Of a stretch of DNA of 64,000 nt, positions 1 through 7,624 are shown one piece after another. Under the pieces are notes generated by a model, which saw nothing but the letters and a program-made list of their open reading frames with translations, did no database searches and was not told the DNA's origin. The DNA is from Lentibacillus sp. Marseille-P4043 (lineage in GTDB: Bacteria > Bacillota > Bacilli > Bacillales > Amphibacillaceae). The position numbers were made by a program, and so were the translations under genes. Position 1 is the stretch's first letter. Each line of letters begins with the position of its first letter. The stretch spans positions 596,935 through 660,934 of the forward strand of contig NZ_LT984884.1 of the NCBI RefSeq assembly GCF_900258515.1, read 5' to 3'.

Positions 1-128
1 CCATAAATCCACATAAAAAACCCCGTTTATACATCCATATACTGGATACACTCACGGGGCTTTATGCAAACTTTATTCTTCTTATGCAGACTTTTTTCTT
101 ATTCTGCAAACTTTATTTTGTTTTAACA
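1..128 (-). repeat. Tn7-type right end, copy 1 (perfect duplicate of 41393-41520)
   Basis: Every base of 1-128 matches 41393-41520. Read on the minus strand it starts TGTTAAAAC and holds three TnsB-like sites (plus-strand GCAAACTTTATT at 66-77, a variant at 86-97, and 106-117), spaced exactly 20 bp, followed inward by a CCCCGT/ACGGGG hairpin. This compact layout resembles the Tn7 right end. The element interior would lie to the left, outside the window. Confidence 0.8.
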
Positions 129-141
129 TAGTTACAAAAAC
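129..141 (+). repeat. 13-bp inverted repeat, left copy
   Basis: TAGTTACAAAAAC directly abuts the right end at 128 and recurs inverted at 37631-37643, abutting the left end at 37644. Including the adjoining TTAACA of each end, the match is 19 bp. The two copies bracket the whole tns-plus-cargo segment. Confidence 0.6.
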
Positions 142-214
142 GGTTAGGTAATTTAAAAGAAATTAATCTACTAAAATTGTTTAATTCACCGTTTTCTTGA
201 AGCAGGAAATTCTT

Positions 215-637
215 TTAATCGAAAAACTCCATATGTGTTTTTTCTTGCTTATAGTAATCCAATCTATCTTGTAAAGTACCTGTATGGAACTCAAATTTAT
301 GACCGTCTGGGTCAGTAAAGTAAATAGATTTTTTATCTCTGACATCTCTCGGACGACCTGATAAGATGTTTATGTTCAATTCCTTTAGTCTATCGTACAT
401 TTTATCAAACTCAGTGTCTTCAATTGAAAATGCTATATGTGTGTATGATTGGTTTATTTCATTACGAGGTATATCTTTTTCAACATTCAGAGCCAGCCAC
501 ATTCCATTCAAATCAAAATATGCGGTGCTTCTACCTTTAACTAACAATTTAGCATCAAAAACATTTTTGTAAAACTCGATAGAATTATCTAAGTTAGAAA
601 CTGAAAATAAAAAATGATTAAGCCCTTTTATCGACAC
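215..637 (-). CDS. fosB: FosB metallothiol transferase (fosfomycin resistance)
   Basis: 140-residue VOC/glyoxalase-fold enzyme that inactivates fosfomycin in the cytoplasm by opening its epoxide with a thiol (bacillithiol or cysteine in the FosB family). The sequence fits FosB over its full length: N-terminal [20 protein letters not shown] near residue 65 and [18 protein letters not shown] near 110. The metal ligands are expected to be the His of NHF, the His of THIA and the Glu of FEF, all present. The start is GTG at 637, preceded by a GAGGTGAT ribosome binding site. It is the leftmost gene of a same-strand run of small enzyme genes separated by related palindromic spacers, so it is probably mobile cargo. 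Length and motifs are normal for an active enzyme. Confidence 0.93.
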   Translation of the reverse strand: MSIKGLNHFLFSVSNLDNSIEFYKNVFDAKLLVKGRSTAYFDLNGMWLALNVEKDIPRNEINQSYTHIAFSIEDTEFDKMYDRLKELNINILSGRPRDVRDKKSIYFTDPDGHKFEFHTGTLQDRLDYYKQEKTHMEFFD

Positions 638-660
638 TGTATCACCTCAACTTTTTTAAG

Positions 661-708
661 AAATAAGGGAATCCCTATTGTTGAAGATTAGCCCCCGTTA
701 ATTAAATA
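661..708 (-). repeat. cassette-array spacer repeat J1
   Basis: Minus strand reads AATTAACGGGGGC followed by CTTCAACAATAGGGA. It is a shorter relative of the spacers at 1149-1222, 2067-2135 and 2601-2672 and sits exactly between two same-strand genes. Confidence 0.5.
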
Positions 709-715
709 AAACAAT

Positions 716-1084
716 TTACTGTGAGTTTGATTTAGTAACAGTCCCTTGATGAAAAAACATTTGCCATCTACCATCTATATATTTCCAAATTGAACTTCGC
801 AAAGTGTCCTGCTTTCGTGTTTCATCTCTTACTCGGTATGTAGTTAACACAGCCTCCGAGGATAAAGGATGAATTTCAAAATCATGAAGTGACAATTCTC
901 GTACTCCTACTCCACCCTCACCAACACAATCTTTTTTGTATATAACAATACCTGAACTTCCAAATTCAAAAAAATTATCTGCCAACAATCTATATAGTTC
1001 CTCACTTGATGTACGAATTTCAGGATTTAAATGACTTTCCTCCAGTTCTTTCAAATGACTTTTAAGGTTTGGTTCATTTATCAT
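716..1084 (-). CDS. NTF2-like (DUF4440/SnoaL-type) small protein
   Basis: 122 residues with the layout of a DUF4440/SnoaL cone fold: an N-terminal helix ending in EELYRLLADNFFEFGSSG, then alternating strands closing with SIWKYIDGRWQMFFHQGT. The WxxxxGxWxxxFHQGT ending is typical of DUF4440 proteins. Members range from enzymes to non-catalytic domains, so no substrate can be given. It stands alone between spacer repeats in the fosB cassette-like run. Start at 1084; the ribosome binding site (AAAGGTGGCTACTATAAAATG) is moderate. Confidence 0.65.
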   Translation of the reverse strand: MINEPNLKSHLKELEESHLNPEIRTSSEELYRLLADNFFEFGSSGIVIYKKDCVGEGGVGVRELSLHDFEIHPLSSEAVLTTYRVRDETRKQDTLRSSIWKYIDGRWQMFFHQGTVTKSNSQ

Positions 1085-1148
1085 TTTATAGTAGCCACCT
1101 TTCCCTGCAAAATAGAATTAAAGTTAATAATTCACTATAAGTAGTCAA

Positions 1149-1222
1149 TTAACCTTCTTGAAGTAAACTGCTCCAATAGCACAAGAAGCGACTGCCTTGT
1201 TCTGCAATCACCCCTGTTGAAT
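1149..1222 (-). repeat. cassette-array spacer repeat J2 (imperfect palindrome)
   Basis: The minus strand holds ATTCAACAGGGGTG, GATTGCAGAACAAGGC, AGTCGCTTCTTGTGCTA and a terminal CTTCAAGAAGG that can pair with the internal CTTCTTG. Blocks of it recur at 1483-1519, 2067-2135 and 2601-2672, each time in a gene-gene junction. Confidence 0.7.
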
Positions 1223-1256
1223 AAAAGCACTGGTTTGCCTTCCTTTAACTTAATAA

Positions 1257-1439
1257 CTATTTTTTCCCTTGGTGCATTAAGTTCAATTGAAAGAAAATTC
1301 CACTTAATAAAGCAACTATCATTCCTAACATTACAGCATAACCTGTAAATACTTCATTCCCATACAAAACACTACAAATAACTATTCCACCAACTCCACC
1401 AACAACCATTAGTAATAACCAAGCAAATAAAAATGCCAT
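1257..1439 (-). CDS. small two-helix membrane protein
   Basis: 60 residues made of two hydrophobic segments (about residues 2-25 and 31-50) joined by a short loop, ending in a basic tail. Start ATG at 1439 is supported by a strong GGGGGGATAAA ribosome binding site. No family is recognised. It sits as a single-gene unit between spacer repeats of the cassette-like array, on the same strand as its neighbours. It is predicted to be an inner-membrane protein; function unknown. Confidence 0.6.
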   Translation of the reverse strand: MAFLFAWLLLMVVGGVGGIVICSVLYGNEVFTGYAVMLGMIVALLSGIFFQLNLMHQGKK

Positions 1440-1482
1440 TTTATCCCCCCGTACATATATTTATATGTTTTATTTTTATCAT

Positions 1483-1519
1483 TTTAATTAAAGTATCTGC
1501 TTCGATAGCACAAGAAAGT
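1483..1519 (-). repeat. cassette-array spacer repeat J3 (partial)
   Basis: Carries only the second half of the repeat: minus strand TTTCTTGTGCTATCGAAGCA, matching the CTTCTTGTGCTATTGGAGCA block of the spacer at 1149-1222. Confidence 0.55.
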
Positions 1520-1525
1520 TTATGA

Positions 1526-2035
1526 CTATTCTTCTTTCGCTTTTTGCAATACTTTTTTTATAAAAGGGGCTTTATTCTCTGTATAAGCAACTCTGTCAAA
1601 GCGATAATTTCTTGCCAAATCAATTTTTAGTTGGTGGTATTCTCTCATAACATCAGGATTATTTCTTAAATAATCTCTAAACAAAATTTGATTGTTCCAA
1701 TGCTCCCCTTCAAACTGATAAAAATGTAAATGATGTGTACCTGCTCTCCATTTTCCCTTCCTAAAGAAGCGTCTTTCTGGAAACTCTTTATGGTAGACAA
1801 ATTCATATCCTATTTGTTTTAAAGGCTCGATAAATTCGTTAACTACCTCCAAATCATTTACTCCAATAGCAATATCTAAAATCGGTTTAGCCACTAACCC
1901 TTCAATAGAGGTACTTCCTATGTGTTCAATAGATATAACCTTTTCAGATAGTATTTCCTTTAGTTTAAATTTTTCATTTTCATATTGTTTCGACCAATTT
2001 GGGTGCCACTCTTCAATTGTTATTTCCTTATCCAT
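1526..2035 (-). CDS. GrpB family protein (UPF0157, nucleotidyltransferase fold)
   Basis: 169-residue GrpB/UPF0157 protein. The diagnostic core is IEHIGSTSIEGLVAKPILDI (residues about 39-58), the nucleotidyltransferase-like G-S box plus Asp, followed by the conserved GTHHLHFY and the C-terminal YTENKAPFI. Family members are thought to belong to the Pol-beta-like transferase superfamily; the E. coli name does not imply a known reaction. An upstream in-frame ATG exists, but the AGGGGGGAGT ribosome binding site fits the ATG at 2035 (MDKEITI). It is one unit of the cassette-like array. Confidence 0.82.
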   Translation of the reverse strand: MDKEITIEEWHPNWSKQYENEKFKLKEILSEKVISIEHIGSTSIEGLVAKPILDIAIGVNDLEVVNEFIEPLKQIGYEFVYHKEFPERRFFRKGKWRAGTHHLHFYQFEGEHWNNQILFRDYLRNNPDVMREYHQLKIDLARNYRFDRVAYTENKAPFIKKVLQKAKEE

Positions 2036-2066
2036 ACTCCCCCCTAACTTCAATAAAAAAGTTTTT

Positions 2067-2135
2067 ATTGAACAGGCCTACTTCTTTAACATAGGAGTGA
2101 CTGTAGTGTTCTGCAATCTTCACCCGTAGTTCAAC
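2067..2135 (-). repeat. cassette-array spacer repeat J4
   Basis: Minus strand GTTGAACTACGGGTGAAGA, then TTGCAGAAC and a terminal CTGTTCAAT, so the two ends (GTTGAAC / GTTCAAT) are inverted. It shares GATTGCAGAAC with the spacers at 1149-1222 and 2601-2672. Confidence 0.65.
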
Positions 2136-2153
2136 ATCACTATTTAATATTCA

Positions 2154-2561
2154 TTATTTTTGTAATATGTATCTGGCTCCAGATGTTCTAATTAATTTGG
2201 ATACTCCTTCAGGATGATAAGGCATTAATCTATCTGCCTCCTCCAAATCTACCCATTCAACTTTAAGAATATTTTCCTCTGTTGGAATTTCTTCAGGTGA
2301 TTTCAGAACTTGACCCTGAAAGGTAATAAAATACACATGATTTTCATTAATAAATGCTTCATTAACTGCAATAATATCGCTAACTGTAACATCATAACCT
2401 GTTTCTTCTTTAACTTCTCTAATGGCTGCTTCTTTTAGAGTTTCTTTTACTTCAACTGCTCCTCCCGGCAAGGACCAAGTTTTATTCCTATTTAGTACCA
2501 TTAAAACCTTATTAGTATTCTCATCAAATAAAAGTGTATATGCTACATCAACACGCTTCAA
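2154..2561 (-). CDS. Nudix hydrolase
   Basis: 135-residue Nudix-fold phosphohydrolase. The Nudix box is intact around residues 35-57: GAVEVKETLKEAA then REVKEETGYDV, matching G-x5-E-x7-REUxEExGU, so a metal-dependent hydrolase of a nucleoside diphosphate derivative is expected. The start at 2561 encodes MKRVDVAYTLLFDE, the usual first strand of the fold. The substrate cannot be told from sequence; MutT-like sanitation or antibiotic modification are both possible in this context. It lies between spacer repeats in the same-strand array. Confidence 0.88.
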   Translation of the reverse strand: MKRVDVAYTLLFDENTNKVLMVLNRNKTWSLPGGAVEVKETLKEAAIREVKEETGYDVTVSDIIAVNEAFINENHVYFITFQGQVLKSPEEIPTEENILKVEWVDLEEADRLMPYHPEGVSKLIRTSGARYILQK

Positions 2562-2600
2562 ATTTCATACCTCTTTTCTCCAAAGAATTATTTTATTTTT

Positions 2601-2672
2601 TCTTGTTAAACTTTCCTGCCATTAGCGAAAGAAGCGACTGCTCTTGTTCTGCAATCGCCACCATTAGTTGAA
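2601..2672 (-). repeat. cassette-array spacer repeat J5
   Basis: Minus strand ATTCAACTAATGGTGGC, GATTGCAGAACAAGAGC, AGTCGCTTCTTTCGCTAATG. This is the closest relative of the 1149-1222 spacer and again fills a gene-gene junction. Confidence 0.7.
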
Positions 2673-2681
2673 TATCGAAGT

Positions 2682-3245
2682 TTATATTTGATGAATGATT
2701 AACTTACTCCAAGTCGCCTTCCAATCCTTTTTTAAAATACGCTGATTGTAAATAGATGCAAGGTCTTTGTTTTCCAAAAAATATGGAGTCGGTTTAACTA
2801 CCAAATTGACAACATCACTAATCCCATAAGGAGCCGTTAAAATAACTTTATCCCTTTCATCTAACTTTACTCCTAATGCTGTTGCTGTTTCTGGAAATTT
2901 TGAAATAGCATCAACAGAAGAAAAGTATGGTTCAACATTATTCCTGAGGTGCATTCTGGCTTCATTCTTAACCGACCAAGGTATGGTTGGTAAAAGAGAT
3001 TTGAGTTTTTCTTCCAACTTCTTTTCTTCAAATTCATTAAGTTTTGTTGTATCAAAGTAGATCACATCAATATCTGGAATCGGTGTCCTTACACTAAATC
3101 CATGTAAAGCATCCCAAACTTTTGACCTAACAAAACCTGCACAAATCCACCAATCTAGTAAGTTTAATGATTTGGCAGTTTTCAATATTTCCATCATCCA
3201 TTCATCTTCTTCTATAAGAGTAATGATTTCCTCCTCATTAAACAC
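2682..3245 (-). CDS. nucleotidyltransferase family protein (NTP_transf_6 type)
   Basis: 187 residues resembling the NTP_transf_6 (PF06042) group of small Pol-beta-fold proteins: an N-terminal helical lead, then WWICAGFVRSKVWDALHG near residues 33-50 and PIPDIDVIYFD near 57-67, which supplies the paired acidic residues (D-x-D) expected to bind metal. The downstream NEARMHLRN and DVVNLVVKPT are also family-like. The reaction is unproved for most members. The start at 3245 is an ATG; the upstream AAAAAGGAGT is a fair ribosome binding site. One unit of the cassette-like array. Confidence 0.78.
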   Translation of the reverse strand: MFNEEEIITLIEEDEWMMEILKTAKSLNLLDWWICAGFVRSKVWDALHGFSVRTPIPDIDVIYFDTTKLNEFEEKKLEEKLKSLLPTIPWSVKNEARMHLRNNVEPYFSSVDAISKFPETATALGVKLDERDKVILTAPYGISDVVNLVVKPTPYFLENKDLASIYNQRILKKDWKATWSKLIIHQI

Positions 3246-3300
3246 AACAATAAAACTCCTTTTTAGAATAGGTAAGAATAAAATTATTCTTTTTTCAGTT

Positions 3301-3340
3301 TGGATTCTTCTTTAAGGAATGCACCCGTTAACTCAATAAG
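3301..3340 (-). repeat. cassette-array spacer repeat J6 (short)
   Basis: Minus strand GAGTTAACGGGTGCATTCC then TTAAAGAAGAATCC. It shares the GTTAACGGGTGC block with the J1 spacer and is located at the next gene-gene junction. Confidence 0.5.
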
Positions 3341-3825
3341 TTTTTTCTTTCATATACATGAAAATAGTAGTTATACGGATTTTTATCATTCTTTATCCCT
3401 TTTTGGGCAAATACCTCATTCCATTCCTCATAATTCACTTCTGGAAAAAAAGTATCTCCTTCGAATTCATGATGTATTTTTGTGATGTACATTTTCTCAA
3501 CATAAGGGAAAAACAAATTATAAATCTGTTCTCCTCCGAAAATAAAAATTTCTTCTTCGTTTTTACATAACTCAAAAACATCTTCTATTGAATGAACAAT
3601 TTCACAACCATTAAAGGTAAACCCCTTATCTCTCGTCAGAATAATATTTCTTCTGTCAGGTAAGGCTCTTCCGATTGATTCAAGGTTCTTCCTACCTAAT
3701 ATTATCGGATGTCCCTTTGTAGTATTTTTAACATATTCCCAGTCCTTGGGAATCCTCCAAGGAATGTCATTCTCTTTGCCAATCACTCTATTCTTATCCA
3801 TCGCAGCAATCAAAGAAACTTTCAT
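3328..3825 (-). CDS. dihydrofolate reductase
   Basis: 165-residue DHFR, reducing dihydrofolate with NADPH in folate metabolism. Motifs in order: SLIAAMDKNRVIGKENDIPW (residues about 4-23, with the folate-binding acidic loop), GHPIILGRKNLESIG near 38-52, NIILTRD near 60, and IFIFGGEQIYNLFFPYVEKMYIT near 92-114 (GG before the cofactor). A second DHFR carried as mobile cargo beside fosB often acts as a trimethoprim-insensitive substitute; that role is inferred from context, not shown by residues. The gene lacks a strong ribosome binding site (AAGGCTGTGTTATAAATG). Confidence 0.88.
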   Translation of the reverse strand: MKVSLIAAMDKNRVIGKENDIPWRIPKDWEYVKNTTKGHPIILGRKNLESIGRALPDRRNIILTRDKGFTFNGCEIVHSIEDVFELCKNEEEIFIFGGEQIYNLFFPYVEKMYITKIHHEFEGDTFFPEVNYEEWNEVFAQKGIKNDKNPYNYYFHVYERKNLLS

Positions 3826-3895
3826 TTATAACACAGCCTTTTTAACTAATTTACCATCTAATTTCTTATTTCTATCAAAAAACCTTTTCTCATTA

Positions 3896-3954
3896 TCCTG
3901 CCCGTTAGTAAAAAATCGTTCCTCCCTTATTACTGAAACACTACCTGTTAGTTA
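3896..3954 (-). repeat. cassette-array spacer repeat J7
   Basis: Minus strand holds ACTAACAGGTAG, CAGTAATAAGGGAGGAACG and ACTAACGGGCAGG: two direct ACTAAC(A/G)GG blocks around a short core, at the junction between the DHFR gene and the next unit. Confidence 0.45.
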
Positions 3955-4311
3955 CATAAGACCTCCATCTTCTAATCCAGTTAAATATGCATTTTTAAAT
4001 AGTTCATAAAAATAGGAATCCTCACCAAAATAATCTCTGAATCCGTTTAATACTTCTTCTTGGAGTTCTTTGTCAGATTTCCATATAGGCATTGCCCCTA
4101 AATCATCTTCAAACTGTCTTTCAATTAGATCAAGAGTATCATCTGAAAAAAAATTCCTATTTTCATCTATCCACGTTAACCATTCAGTTATTATTTCTTT
4201 CTCTTGTTTTCGAATAGAAGATTTGCCCTTGTGAATAACTTCCTCTATGTCAGATAGTATAAGCGAAACAAATAACTCGATGGTAAATTCACTAAAATCT
4301 CTAATATTCAT
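3952..4311 (-). CDS. hypothetical protein, last unit of the cassette-like array
   Basis: 119 residues, acidic and mostly helical by composition, with no family recognised. The N-terminus MNIRDFSEFTIELFVSLIL starts with a helix; the middle is rich in W, E and K (WLTWIDENRNFF); the end LTGLEDGGLM is unusual. The start at 4311 has a CTGGAGGAAGTTAAT ribosome binding site, so it looks like a genuine gene. Same strand and same spacing habit as the enzyme genes downstream. No catalytic motif is visible. Confidence 0.5.
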   Translation of the reverse strand: MNIRDFSEFTIELFVSLILSDIEEVIHKGKSSIRKQEKEIITEWLTWIDENRNFFSDDTLDLIERQFEDDLGAMPIWKSDKELQEEVLNGFRDYFGEDSYFYELFKNAYLTGLEDGGLM

Positions 4312-4425
4312 TAAGATTAACTTCCTCCAGTTCTATCCTTGTTTAAATGCATCCATTAGCGAAATAACAAATCAACGTTTAAGGCAAAAAAATAAGCATT
4401 ATCCAGTATGACCACAGTTTGAGAT

Positions 4426-4539
4426 AAAAAAGCCCCGTGGCCATAACCATATGCTAGTTACACCCACAAGACTTATGTTACCTTTATTCTTCTTATGTAG
4501 ACTTTTTCATTCTGCTAACTTTTCTTTCTTTTTGACACA
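4426..4539 (-). repeat. decayed Tn7-type right end (third copy)
   Basis: Aligns along its whole length with 1-128: AAAAAAGCCCCGTGG, CATATGCTAGTTACACCCAC, TTTATTCTTCTTATGTAGAC, then TTCTGCTAACTTTTC and TTGACACA at the tip. The TnsB-like sites are mutated and the hairpin is broken, so it is probably inactive. The interior would lie to the left. Confidence 0.65.
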
Positions 4540-4574
4540 GTCTTTCTCTAATGTTCCTATTAGCGGGAGTTATT

Positions 4575-5075
4575 TTAGACGTAAGCATTTGAATCAACCT
4601 CAATTTTAGGTTCAAAGTGTTTAAGGAGTTTCATTATATTCCTCTGAAGACACTTATCAACTTTCCCCTCCTTTATCACTTGTTTGTATGCTTTAATTTT
4701 TTCAATATCATTAAAACAATCTTTGTTTAAATCATAAAAGTCAGTAGGAGTTCTTTCTGTTATTGTACAATATCCTTTATTTAAATAAAGATTTACAACC
4801 ACTATATTGAATTTTCTTTCAATAAAATACCTCATAATATCTTCATCCAAAAGTGTTAATATGTCATGAATGATTACACTTTTAATACCTTCCGATTCCA
4901 ATTCGTTTAAATACTTTCGTAAAGTATGTTTGTGATTACTATACTCAAACTTACTTTTGACAAAAATCCCTTTCATCAACGCAGCATTACACTTTATCGC
5001 ATATTCGTAATCCAACATTTCCTTGTTATCGCTAGGTTGAATATGCATAAAATATCCAGCATTCTTTAATTCCAT
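4575..5075 (-). CDS. hypothetical protein, resolvase-like pattern (paralogue of 8151-8666)
   Basis: 166 residues. N-terminal GYFMHIQ, then a 70-residue alpha/beta stretch ending SEGIKSVIIHDILTLLDEDI and RKFNIVVVNLYLNK. This order (GYxxH, a helix, hydrophobic strand, helix, hydrophobic strand) is repeated in the 171-residue product of 8151-8666 and more weakly in 7625-8059. It recalls the N-terminal domain of serine recombinases (GYxRVS... VVWKLDR... GV-F-SL-E) but the catalytic Ser and Arg residues are not evident, so recombinase activity is not claimed. Start ATG at 5075, after a GAAGGAGGTCGGTAAT ribosome binding site; it follows the 5077-5322 gene almost without a gap. Confidence 0.55.
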   Translation of the reverse strand: MELKNAGYFMHIQPSDNKEMLDYEYAIKCNAALMKGIFVKSKFEYSNHKHTLRKYLNELESEGIKSVIIHDILTLLDEDIMRYFIERKFNIVVVNLYLNKGYCTITERTPTDFYDLNKDCFNDIEKIKAYKQVIKEGKVDKCLQRNIMKLLKHFEPKIEVDSNAYV

Positions 5076-5076
5076 A

Positions 5077-5322
5077 TTACCGACCTCCTTCGGAAAAGAC
5101 TACATATTTCTTTAACACTTCAATTCCTTGTTCAAAATCCTCATCTGTTCTAAGGGGAGATGGTAATTCTCTTATTATTTTTTCTGCTATTCTCTGAAAC
5201 TGAAATTCTACACATAAATTCATAACCCGTTCATTATTTACAATAAATTCAACCATTTTATTTTCATTCGGGATATAATCCAAATAGATTTTACCATCGT
5301 AATTAATATTAAATTTTTCCAT
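5077..5322 (-). CDS. hypothetical small protein
   Basis: 81 residues from the ATG at 5322, chosen over a longer upstream frame because AAAGGAGGCGATCTCTTA stands just before it. Mixed alpha/beta composition with KIYLDYIPNENKMVEF near the start and an acidic helical end (RTDEDFEQGIEVLKKYVVF). No family recognised. It ends 1 bp before the start of the downstream resolvase-like gene, so the two are probably co-translated. Confidence 0.5.
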   Translation of the reverse strand: MEKFNINYDGKIYLDYIPNENKMVEFIVNNERVMNLCVEFQFQRIAEKIIRELPSPLRTDEDFEQGIEVLKKYVVFSEGGR

Positions 5323-5362
5323 TAAGAGATCGCCTCCTTTAAGTATGTTAATGCTTGTTTTC

Positions 5363-5806
5363 TTAAATTCTAAAACGTTTATATCCTTTATAATCTGAAT
5401 CTGCATTATCATAATAGTTCTTTATTTCCTTTTCTAAATCACTAAAATGATACTTCAGGCTCACATAGGTCGGAATTCCAACAAGTAGACCTAATATGGT
5501 TATCAATGCTTCTTCTTCAATATTCATTAGAGTGTTAACTACAAGCATGATGGATAAACATGATAAAAACACAAACCACCTTGTCATTTTTTTGTTTACT
5601 TCCCCATGTAGTTTTATTTTTCCAGATAAAACCCCTGCAGCCATTCCTCCAACGTATAAGAGCCATGTTTCCTGTGTCATTTCAATTTCACTGACAAACA
5701 GTATAAATGGGTAAGTTATCGTTGTTATGATCATCATTGTAACGATCTTTCCAATTAATAAGACAAACTTAGTGGCTTTTTCCTTTTTAAAACGTGGAGT
5801 TTTCAA
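5363..5806 (-). CDS. multi-pass membrane protein, unknown
   Basis: 147 residues with a basic N-terminus (MKTPRFKKEKATK) and about four hydrophobic segments (roughly residues 13-37, 47-62, 71-89 and 97-114), then an acidic soluble tail (FSDLEKEIKNYYDNADSDY). Its start overlaps the end of the upstream membrane protein gene (5803-6021) by 4 bp, a sign of translational coupling. Holin-like or small channel roles are possible, but no family is recognised. Confidence 0.5.
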   Translation of the reverse strand: MKTPRFKKEKATKFVLLIGKIVTMMIITTITYPFILFVSEIEMTQETWLLYVGGMAAGVLSGKIKLHGEVNKKMTRWFVFLSCLSIMLVVNTLMNIEEEALITILGLLVGIPTYVSLKYHFSDLEKEIKNYYDNADSDYKGYKRFRI

Positions 5807-6021
5807 TCTTTCACCTCCCGTTTTTCATTTGCTCTTGTCCAGCGATCTACACTACTGGATACTGAGGATACGATTAACAGAATGAGAAATGTTGTAACAA
5901 GATTGGGTTTACTATTTACTATGTAGACTGATGCTAACCCTAATACTGGACCCATAATGATTGAGGATAATGCCATTCCTTTATAGTTCATTTCGGTTAT
6001 TGTTTTTCGAAGCCAATTCAT
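5803..6021 (-). CDS. small membrane protein, unknown
   Basis: 72 residues from the ATG at 6021 (MNWLRKTI), chosen because GAAGGAGGTAACAAA precedes it; a longer frame begins at 6063 without such a site. Two hydrophobic stretches (MALSSIIMGPVLGLASVYIV and LVTTFLILLIVSSVSSSV) suggest two membrane passes, with a charged tail ending KREVKD. It overlaps the start of the 5363-5806 membrane gene, so the pair probably acts together. No family recognised. Confidence 0.5.
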   Translation of the reverse strand: MNWLRKTITEMNYKGMALSSIIMGPVLGLASVYIVNSKPNLVTTFLILLIVSSVSSSVDRWTRANEKREVKD

Positions 6022-6299
6022 TTTGTTACCTCCTTCTCTTGCCCATTCATTTAATAAAAACAACTACATTGTTATTTGTGAAAGTATAGCGTGAATTTAT
6101 TCACCTTCAAGGAATTGAGGACTAGTATTCAAAATAATAGATATCATACGACTTCCAATAAATCCGTCTGTAACACATTCAAAAAATGCGCCAGAATCCA
6201 CTCCAGTATCATTAATCTTCCCAATGTTCTTCTGTTGGGCATATCGACTTATCATAAAAATTCAATGCCATCTTAAGGCTACCCCAACTTTACCTATGA

Positions 6300-6563
6300 T
6301 TAATTCTCATCGCCATCAAGTTCAGTTCTAAGCGAATAATAGTCATCCATATTCTCAATTGTTACATACTCATTAATTAAAGTAAGAACTTCTTCATAAC
6401 TATTCAAGTTATCATGTTTTAACCGATAATTTAGTTCCTCTAACTTATTAAATTCCTCAATATGTTCAAGAATTGCTTCCGCCTTCCACATAATGTGGTA
6501 CACATTTCCCTCTGGACCAGACCAATCGATCTTCATTACTGCTTTACTGTATTTAGTTCTCAT
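6300..6563 (-). CDS. hypothetical small acidic protein
   Basis: 87 residues from the ATG at 6563 (MRTKYSKAVMKIDW), supported by GAAGGGAGATGACACT. The body is strongly helical and acidic (EAILEHIEEFNKLEELNYRL, ending ELDGDEN). No family recognised. It belongs to a run of short same-strand genes between 4575 and 8666, each with its own good ribosome binding site, typical of mobile-element accessory genes. Confidence 0.45.
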   Translation of the reverse strand: MRTKYSKAVMKIDWSGPEGNVYHIMWKAEAILEHIEEFNKLEELNYRLKHDNLNSYEEVLTLINEYVTIENMDDYYSLRTELDGDEN

Positions 6564-6608
6564 AGTGTCATCTCCCTTCTTATAAATTGGCAAATAAGTT
6601 TTTCAACT

Positions 6609-6806
6609 TTAAAAGTTAGGCTTAGGAGTGTAACCTGTTACCTGATGCTCAAGTATACGTATTTCTTTAACAATTTGGTGCTCAATGTTTGCTAGAAAAT
6701 CTTGTTGTTGTTCAGACATTTCAGGCCAAAATCTTTCATATAAGGAGCGAATGATATCCAACTCCTCTTCTAAGTCTTGTAATCTCATATACTTTGTATT
6801 AATCAT
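6609..6806 (-). CDS. hypothetical small helical protein
   Basis: 65 residues from the ATG at 6806 (MINTKYMRLQDLEEELD), chosen because AAAGGGGGTGGAAGGG lies just upstream; a longer frame upstream overlaps the next gene and lacks a site. It is nearly all amphipathic helix (IIRSLYERFWPEMSEQQQDF), with the length of Spo0E-like or other small regulators, but no signature motif is seen. Function unknown. Confidence 0.4.
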   Translation of the reverse strand: MINTKYMRLQDLEEELDIIRSLYERFWPEMSEQQQDFLANIEHQIVKEIRILEHQVTGYTPKPNF

Positions 6807-6852
6807 CCCTTCCACCCCCTTTAAATTTAACGAAGATCTTTTGAAACCTTCG

Positions 6853-7068
6853 TTATAACTCATCACGAGTAAGGAAATCAAATAGATCTTTAATTTCATC
6901 TTTGTTTGACTTTTGAAGACTAACCCTTTGAGTAGGAATTCTACAATCCTTTTCACTTATAACTTCGATATCTTCTTTACGATAGATTCTTTCTTTTTTT
7001 ATCTCACCGTTAAAAACTCTAGTTACTCTTACGTTACCTCGTTCATCATAATCAATTACCTTTACCAT
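6853..7068 (-). CDS. hypothetical small protein
   Basis: 71 residues, start ATG at 7068 after a perfect TAAGGAGGAGATAAA ribosome binding site. The first half looks like a small beta sheet (VIDYDERGNVRVTRVFNGEI), the second half is charged and helical (KSNKDEIKDLFDFLTRDEL). No family recognised. Same strand and likely same transcript as the neighbours. Confidence 0.45.
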   Translation of the reverse strand: MVKVIDYDERGNVRVTRVFNGEIKKERIYRKEDIEVISEKDCRIPTQRVSLQKSNKDEIKDLFDFLTRDEL

Positions 7069-7220
7069 TTTATCTCCTCCTTAATTTTGCTCTTTCTGCT
7101 GATCGGTACGAAATACTTAAGCAGTATTTATCTTTAAGATTTAGAATTAGGGCATGATAGTCATACTTCATATCAATTTGGCAAATGCATGGTCCTATCC
7201 GCCCCTACTGGACTATAACC

Positions 7221-7571
7221 TTATTTGATACTTTGTCTGTATTTTCTACTTGTTGGCTTCCAACTTACCCTTCTTGCCCATCCATTTTCATAGGCTAAAT
7301 CTAACCTATCTTCAATTGTTTCTATTACGTTATTCCAAGTTTCATCATCAATCTCACTATAATCCCATTTCCATGCTCCAAAAACCTTAAATAATGGCTC
7401 TTTTCCACTAGTAATACCTGTTCCTTTTAAGACCTCTTCAAGAACCAGATTTGGTCTTGGAGCCAGTGGATCGCAGTCAATTAGAATAAATTTGTCCGGT
7501 TCTTTTGTTGTTTCTAACTCCGTCACAATTTGAGCATTTCCTTCTGATATCAATTTTTCAAGTGGATTCAT
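7221..7571 (-). CDS. hypothetical protein
   Basis: 116 residues, start at 7571 preceded by AAAGGAGAGTAAAAA. It has a central strand FILIDCDPLAPRPNLVLEE and a Trp-rich region (FGAWKWDY, ETWNNVIE, GWARRVSW). The IDCDP string could be a metal-binding pair but no known family is recognised. It stands between the 6853-7068 gene and the resolvase-like 7625-8059 gene on the same strand. Confidence 0.45.
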   Translation of the reverse strand: MNPLEKLISEGNAQIVTELETTKEPDKFILIDCDPLAPRPNLVLEEVLKGTGITSGKEPLFKVFGAWKWDYSEIDDETWNNVIETIEDRLDLAYENGWARRVSWKPTSRKYRQSIK

Positions 7572-7624
7572 TTTTTACTCTCCTTTGTTTCTTATTTTTA
7601 TTTTTCTAACAAACTAGATATTTT

